From SLQH01 sp964612995 (GTDB taxonomy: Bacteria; Planctomycetota; UBA11346): a stretch of DNA of 30,144 bases. Shown here one piece after another: positions 16,369 to 24,598 of the stretch. The notes below the pieces were generated by a model, which was given only the letters and a program-made list of their open reading frames with translations, did no database searches and was not told the DNA's origin. Every line of letters starts with the position of its first letter. Positions within the stretch are counted from its first letter, which is position 1. Where the stretch lies: assembly GCA_964612995.1 (NCBI GenBank), contig CAZTGE010000040.1, positions 1 to 30,144 on the forward strand, written 5' to 3'. A program made the translations under genes and the position numbers.

Positions 16369-17212
16369 AAAGCACGTTGGCCGCCTGCTCGCGCATGCGC
16401 TCGAGCACCGACTTGGCCTCGACCACGATGGCGGTGAGCGCAGCGTCGTTGGCCTTCGAGCCGACGGTGTTGACCTCGCGGCCCATCTCCTGCAGCAGGA
16501 ATTCGATACGCTTGCCGACCGCACCCTCGCTGGCGAGGGCGGTGGCGAACTGCTCGGCGTGGCTGGCGAGGCGGTCGATCTCTTCGGTGACATCGACGCG
16601 GTCGGCGTAGAGCGCGAGCTCGCGTACGATCTGGGCCGGCTCCAACTGCGCCCGTTCGGCCAGCAGGGCCTCCAGACGCTCTTCGAGCCGCTGCCGATAG
16701 GCCTCGGCCCGGCCGACCGCCAGTTCCGCCATCGTGTTCCGGCAGGCCGTGAGTTCAGCCAACATGCGCTCGAAGGCATGGCGCAGATGCGCGCCCTCCT
16801 GGATGCGCATCTGCTCGCAGGCGGCGAGCGCCTGATCCACCGCCGTCGCGACCGCGGCCGCGAGCTCACTCTCGTCGACCGCGCCGCCGGGAAAACCGGC
16901 CACCGCCTCCAGCCGTGGCGTGGGGGCGCCGAGGCTCTCTGCGATCTGCTTGAAGGCGAGGTAGTTGCTCCGCAGGGCCTCGGGATCGAAGCCGCTCGCA
17001 CCAGCACTGCCGCGATCGATGCGCACGCTGATCGACCCGCGACCCAAGGCCGCGGTCACCCGCCGGCGGACGGTCTCCTCGATCGCGAGGTTGCCGAGCC
17101 CGCTGCGCACGTTGACCTGAGCACGCTTGTTGTTGACCGCGGCGATCTGGACCCGGATCTGCCCTGCGGGACCATCGACGGTGGCGTTGCCGAAACCGGT
17201 CATCGAATGCAT
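16367..17212 (-). CDS. yicC: YicC family endoribonuclease
   Basis: 281 aa, near the normal 285-295. The N-terminal signature SMTGFGNA (3-10) and the C-terminal block GREVNTVGSKAND ... MREQAANVL (about 244-281) are diagnostic. The middle is a long helical region. YicC proteins are divalent-metal endoribonucleases; E. coli YicC promotes decay of the small RNA RyhB. An excellent AGGAGGT stands six nt before the ATG. The kinase gene lies 98 nt upstream on the same strand. Cytoplasmic. Confidence 0.95.
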   Translation of the reverse strand: MHSMTGFGNATVDGPAGQIRVQIAAVNNKRAQVNVRSGLGNLAIEETVRRRVTAALGRGSISVRIDRGSAGASGFDPEALRSNYLAFKQIAESLGAPTPRLEAVAGFPGGAVDESELAAAVATAVDQALAACEQMRIQEGAHLRHAFERMLAELTACRNTMAELAVGRAEAYRQRLEERLEALLAERAQLEPAQIVRELALYADRVDVTEEIDRLASHAEQFATALASEGAVGKRIEFLLQEMGREVNTVGSKANDAALTAIVVEAKSVLERMREQAANVL

Positions 17213-17310
17213 GGGCCGACCTCCTGTGGGACGGTCAGGTCATCGCACGGAGCAGACATTGCAAGCCAATGACGTGGCACTCGCGGCAGCCGACAGATCG
17301 GCTGGCGTCG

Positions 17311-18630
17311 TCATGCGCCATCGGTCGACTTCCGCCGCAGCCGGCGCGAGGTCTGCTCCCGTCGCATCCGGGTCAGGCGGCTGGTGATCGGTTCGTGCAC
17401 CGGCTCGCCTTGCTCGAGCAGCGAATCGGCGAGGTCGAAATCGCCGCGCTGCATGGCCTGTTCGGCGTAGATCGCCCGGGTGCGGATCGCGCCGTCGTGA
17501 GCGCGGACGTTGCCGACCCACAACGCCAGCGCCTCTTCGAAGCAGAACTGGGCCCGAGCGAAATCCTCGTAGGCGCCGGAGCGCCGTGCACGGGACAGAC
17601 AGCTCTCGCCGCGGGCGCAGAGGGTCTCGCTCTCGCGATGACGCTCGGCCGCCCGCAGCGCACCGGCGAACTCGCTGACCCCGGCATAACGGTCCGCGGG
17701 CTCGGTGCGCATCGCATGCAATGCGATATCGAACCATTCGCGCTGCTCCGGGGGCACCGGCTCGACCGGCTCGACGATGTGGTTGTGCGCCGCGCGTTCG
17801 AGGCAGTCCTGCACCGACAACGGCGCACAATGGGGCGCGTAGTGGGGAGGATGACCGGTGAGGATCTCGTAGAGGATGCCACCGAGGAGGTAGATGTCGG
17901 TGCGTTCGTCCACATCGTCGATGGCGCCCCGGGCCATCTCCGGCGCCATATAGCTCGGCGTGCCGACGAGCGAATCGGGATGGTCGCGCGGCCCGTCCTG
18001 GATCCGGGCCGAAAGGCCCCAGTCCATGACCTGGACCTCGCCGAAATCCCCGAGCATCACGTTGGCCGGTTTGAGATCGCGGTGCAGCACGCCGCGCGAA
18101 TGCGCATAGGCCACCGCGTCGCAGACCTTCCCGAGGGCATCGCGGTTGCGGTCGAAATCCAGTTCCTTGATGATCCGTGACCAGGTCGCACCCATGATCG
18201 CGCGCATCGAGTAGAACAGCCGCCCGTTGGTATCGACCCCCATCTCGTAGATCGGGATGATGTTCGGGTGGCTCAAACCGCCGGTGACCTGGGCTTCGGC
18301 CACGAACCGGGCGCAATCGTAGGCACTGGCCTTGCGCGCGATGCGCTTGAGCGCGACCATCCGCCCGACCCCGGCCTGACGCGCGAGATACACCCGCCCC
18401 ATGCCTCCACGCCCGAGCATCTCCAACAGCTGGTAATCGCCACCCGGCTCGCGGTCGATGACCCGCATCCGCTGCTTGAGGTCGTCGCCACCGGGAACCA
18501 TCAACGACGGATCGCCGCAATCCACCCGCACGGTGGCCGACGACGGATCGGCTTCGGCCAGGGCCGCGGTGTCATGCAGGGCATCGAGCCAGAGGTGCGA
18601 GACCTCGTCTGCGCTTCCGGAAACAGACAT
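17311..18630 (-). CDS. Hanks-type Ser/Thr kinase, DWG type
   Basis: 439 aa from the ATG at 18630 (a TTG two codons upstream is less likely). Kinase domain about 67-330: glycine loop LGRGGMGRVYL (72-82), K95 (VALKRI), E112, catalytic HRDLKPAN (183-190, D185), metal-binding DWGLS (203-207) instead of DFG, GTPSYMAPEMARG (223-235) and DIYLLGGILYEILTG (245-259). The C-terminal about 100 residues are helical with TPR-like spacing (CFEEALALWVGN, QAMQRGDFDLADSLLEQG), with no transmembrane segment. DWG kinases with TPR tails are common in planctomycetes. No Shine-Dalgarno precedes the ATG, but TATATT lies 9 nt upstream, so the transcript may be leaderless. Targets are unknown; the FHA-sigma54 protein is a candidate. 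Confidence 0.93.
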   Translation of the reverse strand: MSVSGSADEVSHLWLDALHDTAALAEADPSSATVRVDCGDPSLMVPGGDDLKQRMRVIDREPGGDYQLLEMLGRGGMGRVYLARQAGVGRMVALKRIARKASAYDCARFVAEAQVTGGLSHPNIIPIYEMGVDTNGRLFYSMRAIMGATWSRIIKELDFDRNRDALGKVCDAVAYAHSRGVLHRDLKPANVMLGDFGEVQVMDWGLSARIQDGPRDHPDSLVGTPSYMAPEMARGAIDDVDERTDIYLLGGILYEILTGHPPHYAPHCAPLSVQDCLERAAHNHIVEPVEPVPPEQREWFDIALHAMRTEPADRYAGVSEFAGALRAAERHRESETLCARGESCLSRARRSGAYEDFARAQFCFEEALALWVGNVRAHDGAIRTRAIYAEQAMQRGDFDLADSLLEQGEPVHEPITSRLTRMRREQTSRRLRRKSTDGA

Positions 18631-18724
18631 GGGCAAACAATATACGCAAGCGTGCCGACGACACCAGTATCAGTCGCGTCAACCTCACCCAGGAGGCCTC
18701 CTTCCCTCAGAGGGGCCCTCTTCT

Positions 18725-19070
18725 CAGAGGGGCGCTCTCCGGCCACAATGGGAGCGAAGCGACCGCCGGAAACGCGGCCGCAGAGCGCGAGCAAGGCGAA
18801 GCCCTCCCCACGCACACCACACAACGCCCGCCGGAGCCCGGCCAGGCCTGGCCGGGCGACCGGGCGACAGAGGGGTGCTTTCCGGCTACAATGGGAGCGA
18901 AGCGACCGCCGGAAACGCGGCCGCAGAGCGCGAGCAAGGCGAAGCCCTCCCCACGCACACCACACAACGCCCGCCGGAGCCCGGCCAGGCCTGGCCGGGC
19001 GACCGGGCGACAGAGGGGTGCTTTCCGGCTACAATGGGAGCGAAGCGACCGCCGGAAACGCGGCCGCAGG
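18725..19070 (+). repeat. 143-bp tandem repeat, about 2.4 copies
   Basis: Copies start at 18725, 18868 and 19011 (each at CAGAGGGG). The third breaks off near 19070 after GCGGCCGCAG. Copy 1 differs by three bases near its start (CTCTCCGGCC versus TTTCCGGCT-type); the remaining bases look identical between the two full copies. Each full unit contains a perfect 22-bp palindrome (18836-18857 and 18979-19000) centred on CAGGCCTG, and the GCTACAATG or GCCACAATG motif also seen in the 99-bp repeats. Confidence 0.93.
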
Positions 19071-19125
19071 CCGCGAACCCCGACAGAGCCCGCGAGCAAG
19101 GCGAAGCCGATGCGACTGGGGGATC

Positions 19126-19146
19126 CAAAGGGGGGCACCCCCTTTG
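19126..19146. terminator. gnd terminator hairpin
   Basis: CAAAGGGGG (19126-19134), loop GCA and CCCCCTTTG (19138-19146) form a perfect 9-bp stem 5 nt past the gnd stop codon on the minus strand. Confidence 0.6.
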
Positions 19147-19150
19147 AAAC

Positions 19151-20602
<1,452 letters not shown>

Positions 20603-20647
20603 GGCGATTCTGTTTTCCGTGGGTGGAGGTCGGGAGCCACGAAGGGC

Positions 20648-21454
20648 TCAGATGGTCTGGGAGAGGAAGCCGCCGTCGACCCGGATGTCGCTTCCGGTGA
20701 TGAAACCCGAAGCCGCCGGGGAGGCGAGGAACACCGCGGCACCGCCGAGCTCGGCCGGCTGGCCGAATCGGCGCATGGGGGTGTGGCCGAGGATCTGCGC
20801 CGCGCGCGGGCTCGGTGAGCCGTCGTCGTTGAACAGCAGCTTGCGGTTCTGTTCGGCGGGGAAGAAGCCGGGGGTGATGGTGTTCACCCGCACCCCGGCT
20901 GCGGCCCACTCGCGGGCGAGGAACTGCGAGAGCGAGAGCACCGCCGCCTTGGCCGCGCTGTAGCTGACCACGCGCGAGAGCGGCAGATGCGAGGTCACCG
21001 AGGCGATATTGATGATCGAGCCCCGTCGACGCCGGACCATTCCCGGGCCGAAGGTCTGGCAGGGCAACAGGACACCGCCGACCAGATTGAGGTCGAAGTT
21101 GGCCCGCCAGTCGTCGGCGTCGATGTCCTCGATGGAGTGCTCGTCGGTGACCGTGACCTTCGGATCGTTGCCGCCCGCAGCGTTGACCAGGATGCTCACC
21201 GGACCGTAGGTCGACTCGATCTGGTTCTCCGCCTGATGCAGGGCGGTCTGCGAGGAGACGTCGGTGGCGACGAAGCTGGCGGTTCCGCCAGCGGCGGTGA
21301 TCGCTTCGACGCGCTGATTGCCGCGCTCCTCGTTGCGGCCGCCCACCGCGACGGCGGCACCGGCGGCAGCGAGGGCCTCGGCCATCGCGCCGCCCAACGC
21401 ACCGGTACCTCCGATGACCAGGGCGACTTCGTCGCTGAGATCGAACAGACTCAT
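20648..21454 (-). CDS. SDR oxidoreductase, candidate D-mannonate oxidoreductase
   Basis: 268 aa from the ATG at 21454 (AAGGGGG upstream); the in-frame extension to 22879 is an antisense shadow of uxaE. Classical short-chain dehydrogenase: cofactor loop GGTGALGG (15-22), NAAGG (91-95), catalytic S152, Y165 and K169 (SYSAAK), and the C-terminal GFITGSDIRVDGGF. The insert after NTITPGFFPAEQNRKLL is typical of fructuronate or gluconate 5-dehydrogenase-like SDRs. Next to uxaE it most likely interconverts D-fructuronate and D-mannonate, an SDR alternative to UxuB, as proposed for the Thermotoga neighbourhood. The family is certain; the substrate is inference from context. It precedes gnd by 45 nt. 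Confidence 0.85.
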   Translation of the reverse strand: MSLFDLSDEVALVIGGTGALGGAMAEALAAAGAAVAVGGRNEERGNQRVEAITAAGGTASFVATDVSSQTALHQAENQIESTYGPVSILVNAAGGNDPKVTVTDEHSIEDIDADDWRANFDLNLVGGVLLPCQTFGPGMVRRRRGSIINIASVTSHLPLSRVVSYSAAKAAVLSLSQFLAREWAAAGVRVNTITPGFFPAEQNRKLLFNDDGSPSPRAAQILGHTPMRRFGQPAELGGAAVFLASPAASGFITGSDIRVDGGFLSQTI

Positions 21455-21637
21455 GTTTCCCCCTTCCGGGCCCCGATATCCGGGGCTCTGGCCTTTCGGT
21501 GATATGGGCCTCGTCTGCGACGACAAGGGGCAGCATGGATCTTCGCAGCAGAGCGCGCAGGTCGCATGCGTTGCGCGATTCCGGCGTGGGCCTAGCCTGC
21601 ACACGAAGCCATAGCCGCCCGAACGAGGAAGCCGCCC
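21455..21637. promoter_or_regulatory. Divergent SDR/uxaE promoter region with palindromes
   Basis: The 183-bp gap holds three short inverted repeats that could be operators: CCCCG-ATATC-CGGGG (21471-21485), TCGTC-TGC-GACGA (21511-21523) and GCGCA...TGCGC around CGCATGCG (21555-21576). A weak -35/-10 pair for uxaE is TTGCGC (21571-21576) and TAGCCT (21593-21598), 16 nt apart. No regulator gene is adjacent. Confidence 0.35.
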
Positions 21638-23500
21638 ATGTCTCGCATCAATGATTTCCTGCTCGCCAACGACATCCGTATCGCGACCAATCCCGCGATC
21701 TCGCCGGACTACTGCCTCGATTGGCCCGCCTGCGCCCAGCGCCTCCAGGCCGGCGACCTGCTCGACTTCGACCAGTTTCCCGCCTCGACCCTCCAGCTCG
21801 GTGGATCGCAGTTGCGCGTGGCGGTGGAGCCCGAGACCGGCGACCACGTCTACATCGTCACCGGCGATGCGCTCGAGCTCGAGCAGCACCTCGCGCTCGG
21901 CGCGGATAGCCATGCCTATCCCTGCACCTGGGCCAATCTGCTCAAGCTCAAGAACCTGATCCAGGAGAACGACCCGGAAGCGACCGTGTTCCCCACCGCC
22001 AGCGGCAGCCTCGCGCGGCAGAGCCTGGGCATCGGCGCCCGCTTCACCGCGCTGCACTGGCCGGCGGTCGACTGGGCCATGGCCAAGCTGGGCATCAGCC
22101 TGACCGCCAACCAGAACTCCATCCCCCGCGAACTGGTCTACGACGTGGAACCGATGCTCGACGACCAGCTCGACACCTGCCGCTTCCCGTTCATCGGTGC
22201 AGACGTCCCCGAAGGTCATCAGGGCCAATCGGTCGAGGGCATGAGCCACGGCGCGGTACTGACCAAGCTCAAGTACGGATTCCACCAGCACCGCCTCCCC
22301 TGGGGCTTCAACGCCGACCATCAGCCAGTCGGCGGCAAGTACGACGCGCGCGAAGATGCGCTGGTGCGCGGCGGCCTCCTGGCGACCTACATCACCTTCG
22401 ACCTCAGCCCCGAGCTGCTGGCCACCACCGTTCCCGACGACGAGCAGGCGATCACCGAGCGTTACGATCGGATCCCGACCGATATCGTGACCATCACCCG
22501 TGAACGCGTGCTCGCTGCCGGGGTCGAGCTCGACGACGCCGCGTTCCGCAGACTGCTCGTCGGCGTGTGGCCGGCGATGCGCAAGATGAAGGCGCGCGAC
22601 GACAAGTACGCCGCCGCCCGAGCCGCCGCCTTCTCCACCGACATCGGGCGGGCCTACTTCCGCGAGCTGTCGATCGACGAGCTGCCCGGTCTGACCACCC
22701 CCGAGACCCTGGCGACCATGCTCGCGCTGGCCGAGGCCATGGGCATGCCGGCCGACTTCGTCGCCCCCGCCTTCGGCTTCCAGAAGAACTTCCCCTTCGA
22801 CGACAACTCCGAACTGCGCCGCCGGATCGACGCCGCCTGGCAGGTCTGCCGCAGCTTCGACGTGAGCATCGGCTTCCATTCAGGCTCGGGCAAGTCGGCC
22901 GAGAACTACCGCATCTGCGGCGAGATCACCGGCAGCCGCCTCGAAATCAAGACCAGCGGGCGCTACACCTACGAGATGGGCGTGGCGCTCTGCCAAAGCG
23001 AGAACGAGGCCGACCAGGCGCTGTGGCGCGACTGGTACGACTTCACCCGCGAACTCGCGCTGACCTCGGCCTTCGCGCCCGACCAGACCGAACAGGAGAT
23101 GGCGCGCAGCTTCATCGCCCATGCCCTCGAGCGCGAGGGCCGCAGCCACGATGTATTCGCCACCCCCGAAACCGCGCGGCAGGCCCTGAGCGAACTGGAG
23201 CCGAGCCCCGACCACATGTTCTGGTTCGAGTACAACTTCCTCTACGTCCTCGCCGCCGAGGGCAGTCCGGACAAGTCCCGCCTCGGCGACCACGGCCCCG
23301 CCGGCTGCCGGCAGCGCGCGCGCTTCTACGCCATCAGCGGCAAGGGCAAGCTCGCCTACTCCCGTCGCGTCGCCGACTACATCTGCTTCCTCGCCGAGCA
23401 CACCGGCCTCGCGCCCGCCGGGCGTTGCGCGCAGGTGCGCAAGCAGCTCGAGGGCTTCTGCTGCTACCGCGCCCTGCTCGCCGACATCGCTCCGCAGTAG
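21638..23500 (+). CDS. uxaE: Tagaturonate/fructuronate epimerase-like protein (UxaE family)
   Basis: 620 aa, GAGGAAG before the ATG. I assign it to the UxaE family from FPTASGSLARQSLGIGARF, GFNADHQPVGGKYD (223-236), YITFDLSPELL, and the strand with IGFHSGSGKS (411-420), which resembles the HSGSDKFS segment of UxaE, followed by LEIKTSGRYTYE. UxaE is a metal-dependent epimerase that converts D-tagaturonate to D-fructuronate, joining galacturonate and glucuronate catabolism. Family members are usually about 480-500 aa; this one is longer, with about 140 residues beyond the conserved core at the C-terminus (EPSPDHMFWFEYNFLYVLAA onward). Divergent from the SDR-gnd pair. Cytoplasmic. The epimerase fold call is good; exact substrate is inferred. 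Confidence 0.75.
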   Translation: MSRINDFLLANDIRIATNPAISPDYCLDWPACAQRLQAGDLLDFDQFPASTLQLGGSQLRVAVEPETGDHVYIVTGDALELEQHLALGADSHAYPCTWANLLKLKNLIQENDPEATVFPTASGSLARQSLGIGARFTALHWPAVDWAMAKLGISLTANQNSIPRELVYDVEPMLDDQLDTCRFPFIGADVPEGHQGQSVEGMSHGAVLTKLKYGFHQHRLPWGFNADHQPVGGKYDAREDALVRGGLLATYITFDLSPELLATTVPDDEQAITERYDRIPTDIVTITRERVLAAGVELDDAAFRRLLVGVWPAMRKMKARDDKYAAARAAAFSTDIGRAYFRELSIDELPGLTTPETLATMLALAEAMGMPADFVAPAFGFQKNFPFDDNSELRRRIDAAWQVCRSFDVSIGFHSGSGKSAENYRICGEITGSRLEIKTSGRYTYEMGVALCQSENEADQALWRDWYDFTRELALTSAFAPDQTEQEMARSFIAHALEREGRSHDVFATPETARQALSELEPSPDHMFWFEYNFLYVLAAEGSPDKSRLGDHGPAGCRQRARFYAISGKGKLAYSRRVADYICFLAEHTGLAPAGRCAQVRKQLEGFCCYRALLADIAPQ

Positions 23501-23621
23501 GCCCGCCCGGCTCGCAGGATGTGCCCCCGGCACCGGCGCCGCGCCTGATCTACGCCAGCCACCAGAGCGAGCTCGCCTTCCTCGACGAGTGAAGGCCCGT
23601 GTATGCGGCCGGGACACGAAC

Positions 23622-23653
23622 GAGCCCCGCAACCGTCATCGGCTGCGGGGCTC
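23622..23653. terminator. Terminator hairpin downstream of tRNA-Glu
   Basis: GAGCCCCGCA (23622-23631) and TGCGGGGCTC (23644-23653) form a perfect 10-bp stem with a 12-nt loop, 7 nt after the tRNA 3' end. It could also serve uxaE from the other side. Confidence 0.65.
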
Positions 23654-23659
23654 ACGCTG

Positions 23660-23735
23660 TGGTACTCCCAAGGGGATTCGAACCCCTGTTCCTGGACTGA
23701 GAATCCAGTGTCCTAGGCCTCTAGACGATGGGAGC
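23660..23735 (-). tRNA. tRNA-Glu(CTC), CCA encoded
   Basis: 76 nt on the minus strand. Acceptor GCTCCCA pairs with TGGGAGT (one G-T pair), followed by A and CCA. The D-arm is GTCTAGAGGCCTAGGAC, the anticodon stem is CTGGA/TCCAG with loop TTCTCAG (anticodon CTC, plus-strand 23699-23701), and the T-arm is AGGGG/CCCCT with TTCGAAT. The D-arm and acceptor resemble typical bacterial tRNA-Glu. Confidence 0.96.
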
Positions 23736-23797
23736 TCGTCTGTGGTATCCCGGCGGTGCGCAGCCGCGGGAAACGGGTGCGCGCGCCGTGGCGCAAC

Positions 23798-23824
23798 TGT
23801 TTATCCAGCGGCGCAGCGTGTCAA
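23798..23824 (-). promoter_or_regulatory. Probable tRNA-Glu promoter
   Basis: Minus-strand TTGACA (23819-23824), a perfect -35, with TAAACA (23798-23803) after a 15-nt spacer, about 60 nt before the tRNA 5' end. The short spacer and weak -10 lower confidence. Confidence 0.4.
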
Positions 23825-23845
23825 GGGCCGGGCCCTGTGCCCTGC

Positions 23846-23895
23846 CAGGGCCGCTCAAAGCTCGCCCCGGGAGCGCCGATCCCCAGGTCGGCATG
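23846..23895 (+). repeat. Dispersed intergenic element, copy 2
   Basis: Related in order and sequence to 10606-10658 (CAGGGCCGCTCA, CGGGAGCGCCGA, CCAGGTCGGCATG). It ends exactly where the 83-bp palindromic insertion begins. Confidence 0.6.
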
Positions 23896-23978
23896 CCTTG
23901 CGTCGCCTCCACCTGCGTCAAACCGCCCGGATCTCTTTGGTTCTTGGGTCATAGTGACGCAGGTAGAGGCGAGGCATG
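23890..23978. mobile_element. 83-bp MITE-like palindromic insertion
   Basis: Terminal inverted arms 23892-23920 and 23955-23978 (CATGCC...TCGCCTC-ACCTGCGTCA) match apart from a 5-nt insertion in the left arm and one substitution. GGCATG is present at both edges (23890-23895 and 23973-23978), consistent with a 6-bp target duplication. The flanks join directly in the related element at 12631-12664. The insert has no coding capacity. Confidence 0.6.
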
Positions 23979-24030
23979 GCCCTCATTTACGAGCTTTGAG
24001 CAGCCCTGTGTGCCCTGCCACTGCGCGGGC

Positions 24031-24414
24031 TCACTCGTCGATATCGGACCAGGCTGCGCGCAGCCCCCGGGCCCAGGCGAGCACGGCGGGGCCGATGAGG
24101 ATCAGGATCGACCACACGCTGCCCACACCACCGACGAGCGCGAGCAGGAGCCAGGTGCCATGCTTGCGTTCGAGCAGGAAGCGCGCGTTGCCGCGGCCGT
24201 CTTCCGACGCGCGCCACGACGGACGGCGCAAGCGGCTGGCCGACTCGCCCAGCGAGCGTTCGTTGCGCTTCATCCGCTCGAGCCGGCCGTGGGTCTCTGC
24301 CACCACCGGATAGCTGACGTAGAGAAGCGGGGCGCACAGCACCAGGGTGATGCTGGCGCCGATCACGGCGCGGCGGCGGCGCCGTTTCGGATCCCTGATG
24401 CGCTTGGTGGCCAT
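24031..24414 (-). CDS. Small two-helix membrane protein
   Basis: 127 aa from the ATG at 24414 (GGGAGCG upstream). A strongly basic N-terminus (RIRDPKRRRRR) precedes TM1 (about 16-39, VIGASITLVLCAPLLYV). A polar loop of about 45 residues is predicted outside the cytoplasm. TM2 is at about 87-114 (TWLLLALVGGVGSVWSILILI), and the tail is AWARGLRAAWSDIDE. Positive-inside rule puts both ends in the cytoplasm. I do not recognise the family. It is divergent from the large kinase gene with a 184-bp shared upstream region, and is probably a real gene by start context and hydropathy. Function unknown. Confidence 0.65.
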   Translation of the reverse strand: MATKRIRDPKRRRRRAVIGASITLVLCAPLLYVSYPVVAETHGRLERMKRNERSLGESASRLRRPSWRASEDGRGNARFLLERKHGTWLLLALVGGVGSVWSILILIGPAVLAWARGLRAAWSDIDE

Positions 24415-24468
24415 CGGCGCTCCCGGACGCCATGCTAGCGCGCCGACACCGGCCGGCAAAGCCGTGTC

Positions 24469-24491
24469 GCCCCAGCGGGGAGACACCGCGT
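24469..24491. repeat. Hairpin in the divergent kinase/membrane-protein region
   Basis: GTGTC.CCCC and GGGG.GACAC pair around an AGC loop with one internal mismatch. Outer GGCAA and TTGCC arms extend it. It could be an operator or a leader structure for the minus-strand gene. Confidence 0.4.
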
Positions 24492-24493
24492 TC

Positions 24494-24522
24494 TTGCCGC
24501 AGCAGGCGCGAAGCGCTATACA
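24494..24522 (+). promoter_or_regulatory. Probable sigma70 promoter of the large kinase
   Basis: TTGCCG (24494-24499), a 17-nt spacer and TATACA (24517-24522), each matching 4 of 6 consensus bases at ideal spacing. Predicted start near 24529 gives a leader of about 70 nt before the GTG. Confidence 0.55.
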
Positions 24523-24598
24523 TGCGTGATTGCCGACCGCCGCGACAGCATCAGCAGCAGAGTCTTGTTGCTGATATCGCGGCAACGGGAGGATCAGC

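Larger units (their letters stand above)
18631..19150. repeat. Gene-free region dominated by tandem repeats
   Basis: The 520-bp gap between gnd and the kinase consists of a short unique promoter stretch (18631-18700), two near copies of CTCAGAGGGGC (18706 and 18724), the 143-bp tandem array (18725-19070) and the gnd terminator hairpin. Several open frames on both strands run through the array and repeat themselves every 143 bp. 143 is not a multiple of 3, so they shift frame between copies, and I reject them as genes. Confidence 0.75.

Noticed and set aside
18725..19070. Possible CRISPR array
   Set aside because: Unit length is 143 bp with no short repeat-spacer alternation, and no cas gene is nearby.
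18707..19138. Open frames through the 143-bp tandem repeats
   Set aside because: They recur with the DNA repeat on both strands, and the period of 143 shifts the frame between copies. No gene signal.
21455..22879. In-frame extension of the SDR gene to a 743-codon frame
   Set aside because: The upstream part is antisense to uxaE and has no domain. The ATG at 21454 has a good ribosome site and starts the Rossmann fold.
23501..23592. Tail of an alternative frame after uxaE ending SHQSELAFLDE
   Set aside because: It has no start, no ribosome site and no family match, and continues a shadow frame of uxaE. I could not support a separate gene.
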